From positions 264,897,958 through 264,961,957 of the forward strand of contig NC_080540.1 in assembly GCF_028640845.1 (NCBI RefSeq): a stretch of 64,000 bases of DNA. Direction: 5' to 3'. The first letter of the stretch is position 1, and each line of letters starts with the position of its first letter. The notes under the pieces are model-generated. The model was given only the letters and a program-made list of their open reading frames with translations, searched no databases and was not told the origin of the DNA. Both the position numbers and the translations under genes were made by a program. Shown piece after piece: positions 45,140-56,400 of the stretch. This stretch comes from Ahaetulla prasina. Lineage: Eukaryota > Chordata > Lepidosauria > Squamata > Colubridae.

Positions 45140-46549
45140 TATATATATATTTTATCTGCAGCAATTCCTTGTTAAATGATTTAAAGTATACTTCATACCA
45201 AATACAGAGCATGGAAAGACTTCTATATCAGAAATTTTATTTTTTATTATTATCCTAATTTTCTGCTTCAACAGCCTTTCCAAAATGATTCTAGATTCTC
45301 CAAGGCACACTGCTGCTGAAATTTAGAAGATAAGACTGCATTTTACCTTGCAGGTGCTGCTGCCCTCACAGAAGCTCATAACTGATACAGGGTGAATAAA
45401 AGTTGTCTTTCTCCCTTTCTCTAGCAGCCTATCTTTTCTTTTGATGAAATAGCAGAGCTCTGGGGGTGTCCCCCTAGCTGTGTCAGGTTATAAACCTACA
45501 CAGTTTGCTTGTCGCAACCATTTAGAACTGTTAACCGGTAGACTATCTGCTGTTACTACCAATTCAGTCTATGCCTGCCTCACTGCTGTTCTCTCACTAT
45601 GTTTCTACAATCAGAAACTATTGCTGTCTCAGTGGGGAGCTTTTCCCATCGCTGTAATAGTTCTGTGCTCCAATGCGGTGATTAAATAGTGTCAAAAATA
45701 TTTCTGAATCTCACCATTACTTTCACATGTAGAGTTATTGCCAGTGAGATTTTACTGAGAAACATTTGCTGCTTTGATGCCTAATAAAAGCATCACGGGG
45801 CCTACATGCAAGAATAGCAAGCATACAGGTGGAATTGTTTGCCCATCTCTTCTCTGCTCATGAATTCTCCTAACAGTGCACTAAGTAACTCCATGCCTAT
45901 TTATCACAATGCACTGATGTGGGACTGATGGGGTAAAGGACCAAAGCCAGCTCTATTAGGAAATTCAGAAGACAAGGTGTATGTGATCTTTCTTCACGAC
46001 AAGGATTATTTTATGAGCATTTATTACACCCAGCCACTGTACAGATGACTATTCGAGTAGAGATGCATCTAATAAAATGTATTTTATTGGGTTCCTACTG
46101 CTTAAAGAGCTGGAGAAGATATTTTTTCCTAAATAGATCCTTAACATTTGTTTTCCTTTTACATATAGAGTCAGCCAGGTTTGGAATTTTCTTCCCTTTT
46201 TCATATATCATTAGTTACTAGTCTTCCTATTCTGCTAAATTAAATTAAATTAAATTATTAAAGTTTAGGCATGACTTGCCTACTTTTGGGCATTTCTCCT
46301 CCTTAGGAATCATTCAGAGGCCAAAAGAAGTTGTGCACTCTTGCAATAAATTGCTGTTTTGGGGGGAAACTAAAAGATACAACACTACTTTTACTGGCAT
46401 GGTCAGCCAACTTTCTTATCTCATCTCCATTTCTCATTTTTTTAAAAAAATCTTCAAAATTTTATCTATACTGTAGTCTTAAAGTAATCTTTTCACGCTT
46501 AATTGTCAACCGTCTTTCAAATCCTTATTTCAAATCCTTCCATCCAAAT
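45140..46549. other. 1.4 kb without recognised features
   Basis: Only three AAATT/TTAAA repeats at 46237-46256 noted. Confidence 0.45.
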
Positions 46550-47720
46550 CCAAATTTCCCCTAGTTCTTTATCAAACCATGTATGGCTTTAAAGGTCAAA
46601 ACCAGCAGCTTGAATTGAATGCGGAAGCAACTGACAGCCCAGTGCAGTTCAAAGAATAAAGGTGTGATATCACATAACCAAGTGCATTGCCACACTCTTC
46701 ACCAATTGAAGGCTTTGGATGCTCTTCAAGGACAGTCCAATGTAAATTATATTATAATAGCCCATGATGGAAGTTACCAGACCATGACTAACTGTAAATA
46801 GAACTATATGGTCCAGGAAAAAGGTGCAACTGGCACAAAACACAAAGCTATGCAAAGACCCTCCTAGCCACAATCGGCACCTGCTCCTCAAGTAAGAGTC
46901 AAGATTTTAGGACTCCTAACTGTTGCTGGGTCTGTCTGGAGTAGTGCAACACAGATAACAGAGTCCCAGATCCAGAAGACCTAAAACCCAGAACCACTCA
47001 CTATTACAGAGTTCAGCTGAAGTCTGTCATTCCCCATCCAAACCCCCAGAGGAGCAAAACCCCCCCAAAAAACCAAACCCCCAGAATAATGGAGTTGGAA
47101 GATGTTCCAACTATTTTCCTGGCTGATGATTGGACTCTGGTTGCCTTACTACTGGGGGATGGATGAGCCGTGGGGTTATTTTCAATGACATCAAATAATT
47201 TGCCTGGGGTAGTGATATGTAGCTGGGTATCATTAGCCTGCTGATGATGCTGTGCCCATGGCAACAAATGAGAGGCTTCATATAGATCAGGGGTGTCCAA
47301 ACTTGGTCTGGGAGTTGAAGTCCACAAGTCTTAAAGGGACCAAGTTTGGACACCCCTGATATAGATTTTTAATATGAGAAGGCAGAACACTGAACACTGC
47401 AGAATCCCTTACAGTAGAGGTTGATGGTGGGAACTCTCAGTCCCAATGTACACCAAATGGTACCAGTTTCACAGAAAGAAACAGAACCACCATAATACAG
47501 TGCTGCTGGCTTCTACTCCATGGAACTGACCAAGAAATATATTATGATCCTTGGCATTGAAGGCCACCAAAAGGTGAAGTAGAACAAGGATAGATGCATT
47601 ATCTTTGTTCTGCTCCTGGGAGAAATCATCCAAAAGTGCAACAAATGTCATTTCCATCCCATATCCAGATCTGAACCCTGACTGGAAGGGGTCCAGATAA
47701 TACACTTCACTTCATCCATC
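46550..47720 (-). pseudogene. L2-like LINE, RT palm to 3' part (minus), degenerate
   Basis: Minus-strand homology runs in order: LDPFQSGFRSGYGMEMTFVA and VLLHLLVAFNAKDHNIFL (motif A, catalytic Asp replaced by Asn) near 47700-47500; HHQQANDTQLHI (degenerate YADD box, tyrosine and first Asp lost) near 47250; then MGYYNIIYIGLSLKSIQSLQ and LGCQLLPHSIQAA near 46740-46610. This is the reverse transcriptase of an L2/CR1-superfamily LINE. It is interrupted by a hAT MITE at 47288-47358 and holds a foreign-looking segment at 47101-47186. Many stops; long dead. Confidence 0.75.
47288..47358. mobile_element. 71-bp minimal palindromic hAT MITE
   Basis: Terminal inverted repeats are 21 bp and perfect, starting CAGGGGTGTCCAAACTTGG. 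Perfect TSD ATATAGAT (47280-47287, 47359-47366). Only about 29 bp lie between the arms. This is the GGTCTCC-type family in its shortest form, inserted in the L2 fragment. Confidence 0.95.
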
Positions 47721-48365
47721 TATTACACTCACACCCAGAATATACAGTGCTGGAAGAAGGATGCTAGACTAGTTGAATCTTTGGTATGTTCCAAAAACTC
47801 TATAGAGAAATCTACATACTTCAAAAAGGTATTTTTGAATTTTTTTTCTAATCAATAAATAATTGATGGTATTAATGTGTTAATAAATTAATTAAGGTGA
47901 TTATCTGCAGCAGAAGATTTTAAATATAGAAATATTTTCTAGTGGCAAAGAAATGACAAAAACTAGGAAGAAGAATGTGACCTAGATACCTATAATGGAT
48001 AATCTCAAGGTCAAGAAAAGAAAAGCAGCAGCAACAGCAGAAACAGGGATCATTTACTATAGTACAAGAGAGCTATTTCTATACAATGGCAGAACAATAC
48101 TTTGATTAAAACCAGTCATGGGTATTGTTGTGTGAGAAGTGATTTCAAAGATGATACAAGACTACTTTCCCAAACACTTTTCACAGAGAGGGAGTTAGAA
48201 AGTGATGTTAGTAAGATAAATGGGCAGCAAGGTCAGAAGACTTTTCAGGGAAGTAATTCTGGATACTGCATCTCACCCTATGCCTTGAAAAAAATCTGAG
48301 TCTGACAATTCTGCAGTGTTCAAAATACGGAAAATTGTTCTACCAGAAAGATTATTTAATATATA
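47721..48365. other. AT-rich DNA, no supported feature
   Basis: Nothing recognised. Confidence 0.45.
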
Positions 48366-48604
48366 CCAAACCACGGTGGTGCAGTGGTTAGAGTGCAGTA
48401 CTGCAGGCTACTTCTGATGACTAATTGCCTGCAATTTGGCAGTTAGAATCTCACCAGGGTCAAGGTTGACTCAGCCTTCCATCCTTCCAAGGTCGGTAAA
48501 ATGAGGACCCAGATTGTTGGGGGCAAGAGGCTGACTCTTAAACTGCTAAGAGAGGGCTATAAAGTACTGTGAAGTGGTATATGTGTATGTGCTATTGCTA
48601 TATT
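48366..48604 (+). mobile_element. tRNA-derived SINE, third type (plus)
   Basis: The head CACGGTGGTGCAGTGGTTAG (A box) and GGCAGTTAGAATCTCACC (B box) share the body CTTCCATCCTTCC...GTAAAATGAGGACCCAGATT with the 12690 family. The tail differs: AGAGAGGGCTATAAAGTACT, GTGAAGTGGTATA, GCTATTGCTAT. Same head and body with an alternative LINE-derived tail is the likely explanation. Confidence 0.82.
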
Positions 48605-48702
48605 GGAGTGAGAATATATTTGGATTAAAAAAATAACAGTGCTACCACTTGGATCCAGATGGTTGGGATGTTCAAACTGCCTCAATTTAGAGGGGGGGGG
48701 AA

Positions 48703-48936
48703 AGGACCATAAGGAAAGCTGAGTGTCAAAGAAGAAGAGCCTAATGCTGGGAACGATTGAGGGCAAAGGAATAAGGGGACGACAGAGAATGAGGTGGCTG
48801 GATGGAGTCACTGAAGCAGTTGGCATGAACTTAAATGGACTCTGGGGGATGGTAGAGGACAGGAAGGCCTGGAGAAAAGTTGTCCATCGGGTCACGATGG
48901 GTTGGACGTGAATTCGCAACTGACAACAACAAATTA
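48703..48936 (+). pseudogene. BovB LINE 3' end with internal deletion (plus)
   Basis: GACCATAAGGAAAGCTGAGT matches BovB around 13955-13980 and is joined directly to GAAGAGCCTAATGCTGGGAA, which matches 14159. About 170 bp of the BovB sequence is absent. The frame then follows RMRWLDGVTEAVGM and RKAWRKVVHRVTMG. The end is GGGTTGGACGTGAATTCGCA then ACTGACAACAACAAATT. Confidence 0.88.
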
Positions 48937-49084
48937 AAAAAATGAAAACAAAATCCATTAGAATACAAAGTTCTGGAATTAAAAGCCACTCATTTTTAAA
49001 ACAATATATATATTTTACAGTTCGTTTAGAAGGCACCAATAGGAATCATAGTTAATTGGTTCCTGGAATATTACATCCTATTTG

Positions 49085-49550
49085 GGTCAGTACAGAACAT
49101 GGATGATGCTGAAGAATTAGAGTGCAGCAAAGAAGAGAAATGGCTGGGAAGCTAAATCTTATAAAGAATGGTCAAAGGAGTCAGCTGTCTATACTCTAAG
49201 GAAGATAGAACAAAAGAGAGACACGATAGCAGTCTTTCAATACTTGACGGGCTATTACAGAAAAGAGGCCATGGATTTATTCTCCATGGTGACTGGGGCT
49301 AGGATAAGAAATAATGGATTGAAGTTTTACAAAGAAAAATCTTAACCTGAAATAAGGAGAACTTTTCTGACCATGATGGCTATTAAGCAATTGAATAAGC
49401 TGCCTCCTTGAGTCATGGGTGTCCCATCACTGGAGGTTTACAAGTAAAGGTTGACTGTCATTTATCTGGGATACTGTGAGGATTCCTGCCCTTATTTAGA
49501 CCAAACCTTTTGGAATTCCCTTCCAACTCTATGATTCAATTATTTGGTAA
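49085..49550 (+). mobile_element. CR1-type LINE 3' end, second subfamily (plus)
   Basis: The sequence has AGCAGTCTTTCAATACTTGA, GGCTATTACAGAAAAGAGGC, ATCACTGGAGGTTTACAAGT, and finishes CCCTTCCAACTCTATGATTC. The ending matches the amniote CR1 3' signature (TTCCAACYCTATGATTCTRTG). It is different from the CR1 copies at 2590 and 35138. No intact frame. Confidence 0.78.
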
Positions 49551-49671
49551 GCCAATGACTAGTGTAACAGGCCCAGGAACACTCCTTTATCTCAATGAAG
49601 TTCATGCACCAGAGCGACTGATATGGTTCCAATTCCATGCTTCACCTTGAATTCTTTATCATCTATAACAG

Positions 49672-49740
49672 TGTTTCTCAACCTTGGCTATTTTAAGATG
49701 TGTGTGCTTCAACTCTCAGAATGCCACAGCCTGCATAGGA
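49672..49740. mobile_element. Half copy of hAT MITE (GTTTCTCAACCTT type)
   Basis: CAGTGTTTCTCAACCTTGGC, TATTTTAAGATGTGTGTGCT and TCAACTCTCAGAATGCC form one arm of a palindromic MITE; the other arm is missing. Confidence 0.65.
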
Positions 49741-50359
49741 TATTTAATATAATATACTGTATTATAACCCATATTTGAAGAAACATCTGTTGCAGTACTC
49801 CTACAGTCAGGTGATAAAAAATTTTTGGTTACATGATAAAATTTTCAGAAAACTTCTGGCCCTTCCCCATTCTCACATTGCTTCAGAAGACTTTATTCTC
49901 CAAATCACATGTGCCATTCTTTTTCCCACCTATCCATTCTTGTGAGATCTACAGAAGAGCAGAAGGTTCTAAAGGACAGTGAGAAAGGGATGTGTGACTT
50001 GGGGAATGAATGGCATATGTAGTTTATGGTAGGAATAGGACGCACGGACTGGAGAAGAGCCCAAGAAAGCAAAGGCAAGTGGTGTAGAGCTTGAGGTAGC
50101 ATTTTTCAGGGGCAGCAGCACTATTGGGGCTAAAGAACAGGCCTGTGGGCAATTGCAGCTGGCTCAGACTACTGAAGGCACCCGGCCACTACTTCAGCCC
50201 AGCCCTGGCATTGTGATGAGTGTCACTGTGAAGAACAGCCAAAAGGACATAGATTGTGGAAAGATGAAGGTGATGGTGGTGGTGGGGGAATTGATATAGA
50301 CCCCTGCAGTCATAAACAGGGCTGGGTGGGGTGGCTGATACTTCCAGAGGCAGTTTTGG
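49741..50359. other. Unique DNA, no supported feature
   Basis: Somewhat GC-richer from 50040 on; no gene recognised. Confidence 0.4.
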
Positions 50360-50620
50360 CTTGTGCTCCTATCAGGGCTGTCTCCGACCAGTCCCTAGGA
50401 AAGAAAACCCTTGATTCCATAGATTTAGAGAAAAGGTACTTTTACTAGGAAAGAACTGATTGCAGCAAAAGCCAGACAAGGTCTGAAGCAAACACGAACA
50501 AAAAGACAAATTGAAAATAACCCCAGGGCTCCCCCCTCCCAGTAGTCTGGCAACCAGAGTCCAATCATCAGCCAGGAAAATGTTTTGGGAACATCTCTGG
50601 TCTAGGTGCTCCGCTCTGCC
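50360..50620 (-). repeat. Possible LTR fragment (minus)
   Basis: On the minus strand, GGTTATTTTCAATTTGTC, TTCAGACCTTGTCTGGC, AATCAGTTCTTTCCTAGTAA and GGAATCAAGGGTTTTC follow each other like the R-U5 part of a retroviral or Gypsy LTR. About 85 bp (50512-50600) recur on the opposite strand at 47101-47186 with roughly 85% identity by eye, so it is certainly a dispersed repeat. The LTR label is tentative. Confidence 0.4.
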
Positions 50621-51023
50621 TTCATGCATACCCTTCGCAGGATGGTTGACCTTGAAGATGTTAACCAAACCAAGCTGGCCTCTCTGACTCCAAGCCTCCC
50701 CATCACGTCTCAGCAATTCCAGTCTCACACCATCTGCACATTTCCCCTCCAAAATACCAATTGCTCCCTCCCTTTGTTTTCATGGTACCTAGTAGCAAGC
50801 TTGAAGGAAAGTGAAGGCAGCCAGACTGACAGCCCCACTGTGGCATCTCCAAGTCATAGTCCTTTCAGAGTCTTCCAACTCTCTGGCAGCAATCTGTGCT
50901 CCTTCCCTGGGACTCTTTCTGCTTAACGACCCATTATGTGTTAGTATGTGATCTCACTTTATAACTGCAACACTTAAGTAAGTGCATAAGTCAATGACTA
51001 GTAATGTTCAGTAATGACAAAGA
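50621..51023. other. Unique DNA, no supported feature
   Basis: Nothing recognised. Confidence 0.4.
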
Positions 51024-51257
51024 AAATAGAATAGAATAGAATTTTTTATTGGCCAAGTGTGATTGGACACACAAGGAATTTGTCTTGGTGCATATGCTCT
51101 CAGTGTACATAAAAGAAAAGATACGTTCATCAAGGTACAACATTTACAACACAAATGATGGTCAATATATCAATATAAATCATAAGGATTGCCAGCAACA
51201 AAGTTACAGTCATACAGTCATAAGTGGAAAGAGATTGGTGATGGGAACGATGAGAAG

Positions 51258-51260
<3 letters not shown>
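51024..51260 (-). mobile_element. L3/CR1-type LINE 3' end with AATAG tail (minus), copy 3
   Basis: The tail ATAGAATAGAATAGAATT is at 51025-51042. The body closely matches copy 2 (38147-38360) up to GATGAGAAGAT, where it is cut by the TA array and the PLE cluster. The similarity to copy 2 by eye is very high. Confidence 0.88.

Positions 51261-51286
<26 letters not shown>
51261..51286. repeat. TA microsatellite
   Basis: About 12 TA units between the CR1 copy and the first PLE terminal repeat. Confidence 0.95.
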
Positions 51287-51288
<2 letters not shown>

Positions 51289-51706
51289 TTTGGTTATTCG
51301 GGTTTTCTCCCGCGTAAAATTGGAAGTGTCTTGGCGACGTTTCGACGAAGTCTCATTCGTCATCTTCAGGCTTCAGCTTCATGCTTCTGGGAGCAATGTG
51401 TGATCAAATCCCCCTGCAACTCACATTAATCTGAGCACAACCAAGCCCCCACCCAAACAGGACACACCCCCACCCAATCAGAGCACAAAAAACCCCCATC
51501 CAATCAGAGCACAGCCAAGCTCCCACCCAATCAGTTCAAACCCCCACTAGCAGTTAAAAAGGAAGAAACAGCTGCAATCACATTGCTCCCAGAAGCACGA
51601 AGCTGAAGCCTGAAGATGACGAATGAGACTTCGAAATGTCGCCAAGACACTTCCAATTTTACGCGAGAAAACCCGAATAACCAAAGACCTACATACAAAC
51701 ACCGAA

Positions 51707-51711
<5 letters not shown>
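51287..51711 (+). mobile_element. Short PLE family A copy (plus): inverted terminal repeats around a C-terminal remnant
   Basis: 51287-51400 is a terminal repeat in minus orientation with an intact core (GACGTTTC at 51336-51343 to TCTTCAG at 51363-51369). 51401-51560 corresponds to the 3' tail of the PLE at 28500-28660 in plus orientation (CACAACCAAGCCCCCACCC, AATCAGTTCAAAC). 51561-51711 is a plus terminal repeat whose core has lost three bases (ACTTCGAAATGTC). No RT remains. This is a strongly deleted element bounded by opposed terminal repeats. Confidence 0.85.
51336..51369 (-). ncRNA. Candidate hammerhead-like ribozyme core, PLE family A (minus, intact)
   Basis: Minus strand order: CTGAAGA, T, GACGAA, loop TGAGAC, TTCGTC, GAAA, CGTC. 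Six perfect helix II pairs and the invariant CTGANGA and GAAA boxes are present. Helix III would be the self-complementary ACGT, which could only pair in a dimer, and helix I is two pairs. One unpaired base precedes helix II. Self-cleavage is not demonstrated. Confidence 0.5.

Positions 51712-51779
<68 letters not shown>
51712..51779. repeat. TA microsatellite
   Basis: About 33 TA units between two PLE terminal repeats. Confidence 0.97.
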
Positions 51780-52365
<586 letters not shown>

Positions 52366-52385
52366 ATATATATATATATATATAT
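52366..52385. repeat. TA microsatellite
   Basis: About ten TA units. Confidence 0.95.
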
Positions 52386-52510
52386 TGCTTTCTTGCAGAT
52401 GTTCCATCCCTAGTTTGGAAATGTGCAAGAGAAAATCAAGCTCAGAGAGCACCAAGGCCCCTCATTTCATCCCTGAGTTACAAATATTTTCCTTTAAAGT
52501 CCATCAAGGG
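52386..52510 (+). repeat. PLE-like terminal repeat family B, degenerate
   Basis: GCAGATGTTCCATCCCTAGT, TTGGAAATGTGCAAG, then AAGCTCAGAGAGCACCAAGG, CCCCTCATTTCATCCCTGAG and TTACAAATATTTTCC match the family B tract. The core is badly decayed. Confidence 0.5.
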
Positions 52511-53163
52511 TTACCAGAAATAACAATACATCTAATTTAAGGTTAATAACGTAAATCAACTTTATGTTCTTTCCTTTTACCTTTAACAATCTTGGTCTTT
52601 AATCCCTTCAAATAATATCCTAGAAATTGATTCCCTTTTATTTATTTTTCTATGTTCCTTCTAAAATATATATTTTATAACATTAACAGATCTCCTTTGT
52701 AAATTCAATGCAGGAAAGTTATCCAAGTCCCTCTTCTGCTTTGTTATTTGTATGTTCTTTTTATTATTAAGACATCAGCTACTTTCATTTATATATTCAA
52801 TGTAACATATTTTTCCATATCGTTCTGGTTGCCTGTCATTTTAAATCCACTTTCATATCAATTTCAGTCTTGTCCTGCAGAGTGTTTTCCTCTTCTATAA
52901 TGTCTTTTAAACACAGCCTATTTATAATGGCAGACACTCTTAAAATTGTCTTCTGGGTCCATTATTCAAAAATATTCTTCAGTATATTAAAGTATTTTGC
53001 TCTACTCTCTGATTTAAATAATAATTGAAATCTTCAGTTTCTTCTGGTTCCGTTTAGAGTTCACTCTTCTAAGTCCCAGTATGATTTTTAAAGAATTCAA
53101 AACAGCAGCATTTTCCCACTGAAAGAATTCTTATAATTAATCCCAAAATCTTATTTCAAATAC
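52511..53163. other. AT-rich DNA, no supported feature
   Basis: Nothing recognised. Confidence 0.45.
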
Positions 53164-53171
53164 ACCTGGAC

Positions 53172-53490
53172 CAGTGGTGAAATTCAATTTTTTTTTTACT
53201 ACCGGTTCTGTGGGCCTGGCTTGGTGGGCGTGGTGTGGCTTGGTGGGCATAGTTTGGTGGGTGTGGCAGGGGAAGGATACTGCAAAATCCCCATTTCCAC
53301 CCCACTCCAGGAGAAGGTTACTGCAAAATTCCCATTCCCTCCCCACTCCTGGGGCAAGGATATTGCATAAATTGCATTCCCACCCTACTCTGGGACCAGC
53401 CAGAGGTGATATTTGCTGGTTCTCTGAATTACTCAAAATTTCTACTACCGGTTCTCCAGAACCTGCAGAACCTGCTGGATTTCATCCCTG
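53172..53490. mobile_element. hAT-type MITE, GGTGGG/ACCGGT family, copy 6
   Basis: Ends CAGTGGTGAAATTCAA and TGGATTTCATCCCTG. Perfect TSD ACCTGGAC (53164-53171, 53491-53498). The interior has CTACCGGTTCTGTGGGC at one end and TACTACCGGTTCTCCAGA at the other. Confidence 0.94.
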
Positions 53491-53498
53491 ACCTGGAC

Positions 53499-56400
53499 CC
53501 TAAGTCCATTTGCAACTTTCTAAAATCAACATTCTAACCATCCTTTTGCTGTTTATGATTGATGTGATTGAGCAATTGTAAAAGTTAAAGGGCATTAAAG
53601 AGTAATTTTTCTAACTTTCTAAATGATTTTTATACAAATCCTATTTTTTTATAGTTATGTATATATAAGAATTGAATCTTTGCTTCCAAAATTAAGTAAT
53701 GGGAAGTGTTTGATACATTATTGATTTGAAGGCATTGTGTAGGTATTCTATGAAGCAATGAGAAAGAGGCCTTATTTGCTTTCTTTTTGACAGGAAATTA
53801 TCATGAAACTTTAACACTGAAATTTGTCAGTTTGTTTATGAATGCTAATAGTGTGATTCTGGAAGACTGCATGTGATTCATGGAAAAATGGGTTCCCTGT
53901 TCTGGAGCTACAGCTTTGGAGGCAAAGGATACTTTTTTGACCATTTCAAATGCAGTCCTAGAACTTATCTCTGAGAAAGATAATTTGCTCCTTCTCTTGG
54001 GTAAGAACAGTTATTGTGATCTTTCCAATTCTCCTTCAGTTTTCTCTCCTGAAAATTTCAACATTTATAATGTAATTTATGTACACAAAACAAATAATCC
54101 TGTTTTCAAATTTTGGTGGGATAATTGTCAAACTCCAAGATATTATTGGATTGCAATTTGCAACTCTTAATGTTCTTGACCATTGACTTTATTGATCAAA
54201 AAATGTCAGGGAGTAAATTCCAAAGAATCTAAAACTTTACAGATGTCTTGATATCCAGTTCAAATCATGCTTTCATAAGAGTAAGCAGTAACTGATATAA
54301 ATTATATTATGTGGAATATCTTCTTTCCATAGGTTTTTTTTTAAAAAAAACATACTGAAAAATGAAATGTAAATTAAATGGTGAAGCCCTAAGATAATAA
54401 CATGAACTATAGACTGAAGCATAGAAATTGTACTTTTGGATAGTTCATTAAGGAACAATGTATTAAAATCTAGCACAGCAATTAGGTTGGATGGAAGAAA
54501 TCAACAACAGAAACAGGTTATAGGAAAAGGCTGTTGGAAAAATGTAGGAAGTATGTAGCATAATCTGAATTCTGAATGCAGGTACCATTTGCAGATGTTT
54601 GGGTTACAAGTATTCCTATATGACCTTGGTTTATTTGCAAGGCCTTGATTTATTAGCAAACTGTATTCAAGGAAATGGTAGAACAGAGGACAGAAGTCAT
54701 AGCTTTATCTGACTCATTGGGACAGATAAAATACTTCCCTGTCTGGCAGCCTGTCTTTACATCTTAAATGTAATTACATTTATACCTTTAGTTGGATTCA
54801 ATAGCTCACAGAACAAAAGAATTCATGAGTCATGCATATAGCCCTGTTTTACGAAACAGTTCTTTTTACACTTGAAGTGCTAAAGGAACAGAAAAAACGG
54901 CAGCAAATGAGTCAAATCAAGAAGTTCAGGCATGTTCAGAATTTAAACCTTACGGCATACACAGACAAGCAGCATATTAGCTTTTATAGAAGCCTCTCTT
55001 CATTGTTACTGCCATTGTTTATATCTGCACTGAAGTAGCTTATCTACTCAAGAGGAGTTCTTGTCCTGTGAAAACACTGACTTCCAGAGAAAGAATTATT
55101 ATAGAGCGTCTGGGGTAGCTTTTGACAGCACTGAGCTTCAAGCACAAGACTGAAGCACTCCCATACTATCCTACCTTCTGGCCTGAATCACAATCACTTG
55201 GATAGTTGGGGTGGCTGCTTGAGTGCCTGGATCACTGCTATCTCATATGCTCTGGATTAGATTTAAATTTAGCTTCTTCTCTCCTGACCTTTGCTTCAGT
55301 TCCTAGCTGCTACTGGATGTGAGTGGGCTGCAGCATCAACACCATTACTTCCTCCACCGACAACCTTCTTTAGCATAACACCAGCTGGTGTCACTACTGC
55401 TGCCCCAAGATGAGAAGGCATGACATTAAAATTAACTTTTCTTTCAGCAGTTGTCTTTCATCTCTCTTGAGCAGGAAACATGGCACTGCTCTTCCTTAGC
55501 CTTGGCATGTTATGGCCTAGCTCCCCTAACCATGATTTCTTCATAGGATTTTTATACAAAGATAGAGATTGAAGTATGCACCTAGCTGATCCTAACCTTA
55601 AAAAAGAAGGAAAAACTGTTATAATAGAATTGGGTTGTAGAGGTTGCCTCAGAGCAAAGTAGCAATCAGATGTTTATCTCCAGTTATCAACACTCAGCAT
55701 AAGCACCAGTTCAGTGCTGAGTCCCATGTTCCACAACAGCAATTTCTTCCTCTGTAATTCATGCTCCAGTTAGTCTACAATGCAATTAGCTCCAGAATGG
55801 CTCCCCTAGGGTCCCACATGCTTCTTAAATGTCTCCTTCTTTCACTCAAATACAGTCTGTTGAATAAATGAATAGCAGGAGGGGCATGACAAGTCCCTCC
55901 TGTTGTACTGGTACATCTTATTTCAAAACACATCCCAACTGCAAAAGGCAAGAAAACTTAAAATCACAGCAGCTAAACAGAATGGAATGCTTGAACCACT
56001 TCTAGTTGGAATAGAATCCAAGTAGAAGTAGTATCAAGAATCTATGAAAAAGCACCAGAAGAACCACATATAATCACTTCAATATGCATAAAACGGTTTA
56101 TGGCCCAGAATGTTTTGCATACCTCTAATATGATTCAAAAATTAAGCGGGACTCAAAGTAGCTCAAAAAGAAAACACAAAGCAAAAATATCCATGCAATT
56201 ACAAGGCTTCATTAAATCCTAATCTTTATATTTACTAGTTAACTGTGTTAAATAAACCATTTCATTTTATTAGCAAAGCATGTTGTAAAAATTACATCCC
56301 TATTAAGAATATTTCCTTCACTCTAAGCGAATTGAATAGCTTGGTTGGTGCACTTCAAATTAGCTTTTCCTTAAAGAAATACATCCATCAATATTATTTT

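Noticed and set aside
53880..54170. 96-codon frame in repeat-free DNA
   Set aside because: No recognisable domain, splice sites or codon bias; length is within chance for this amount of sequence.
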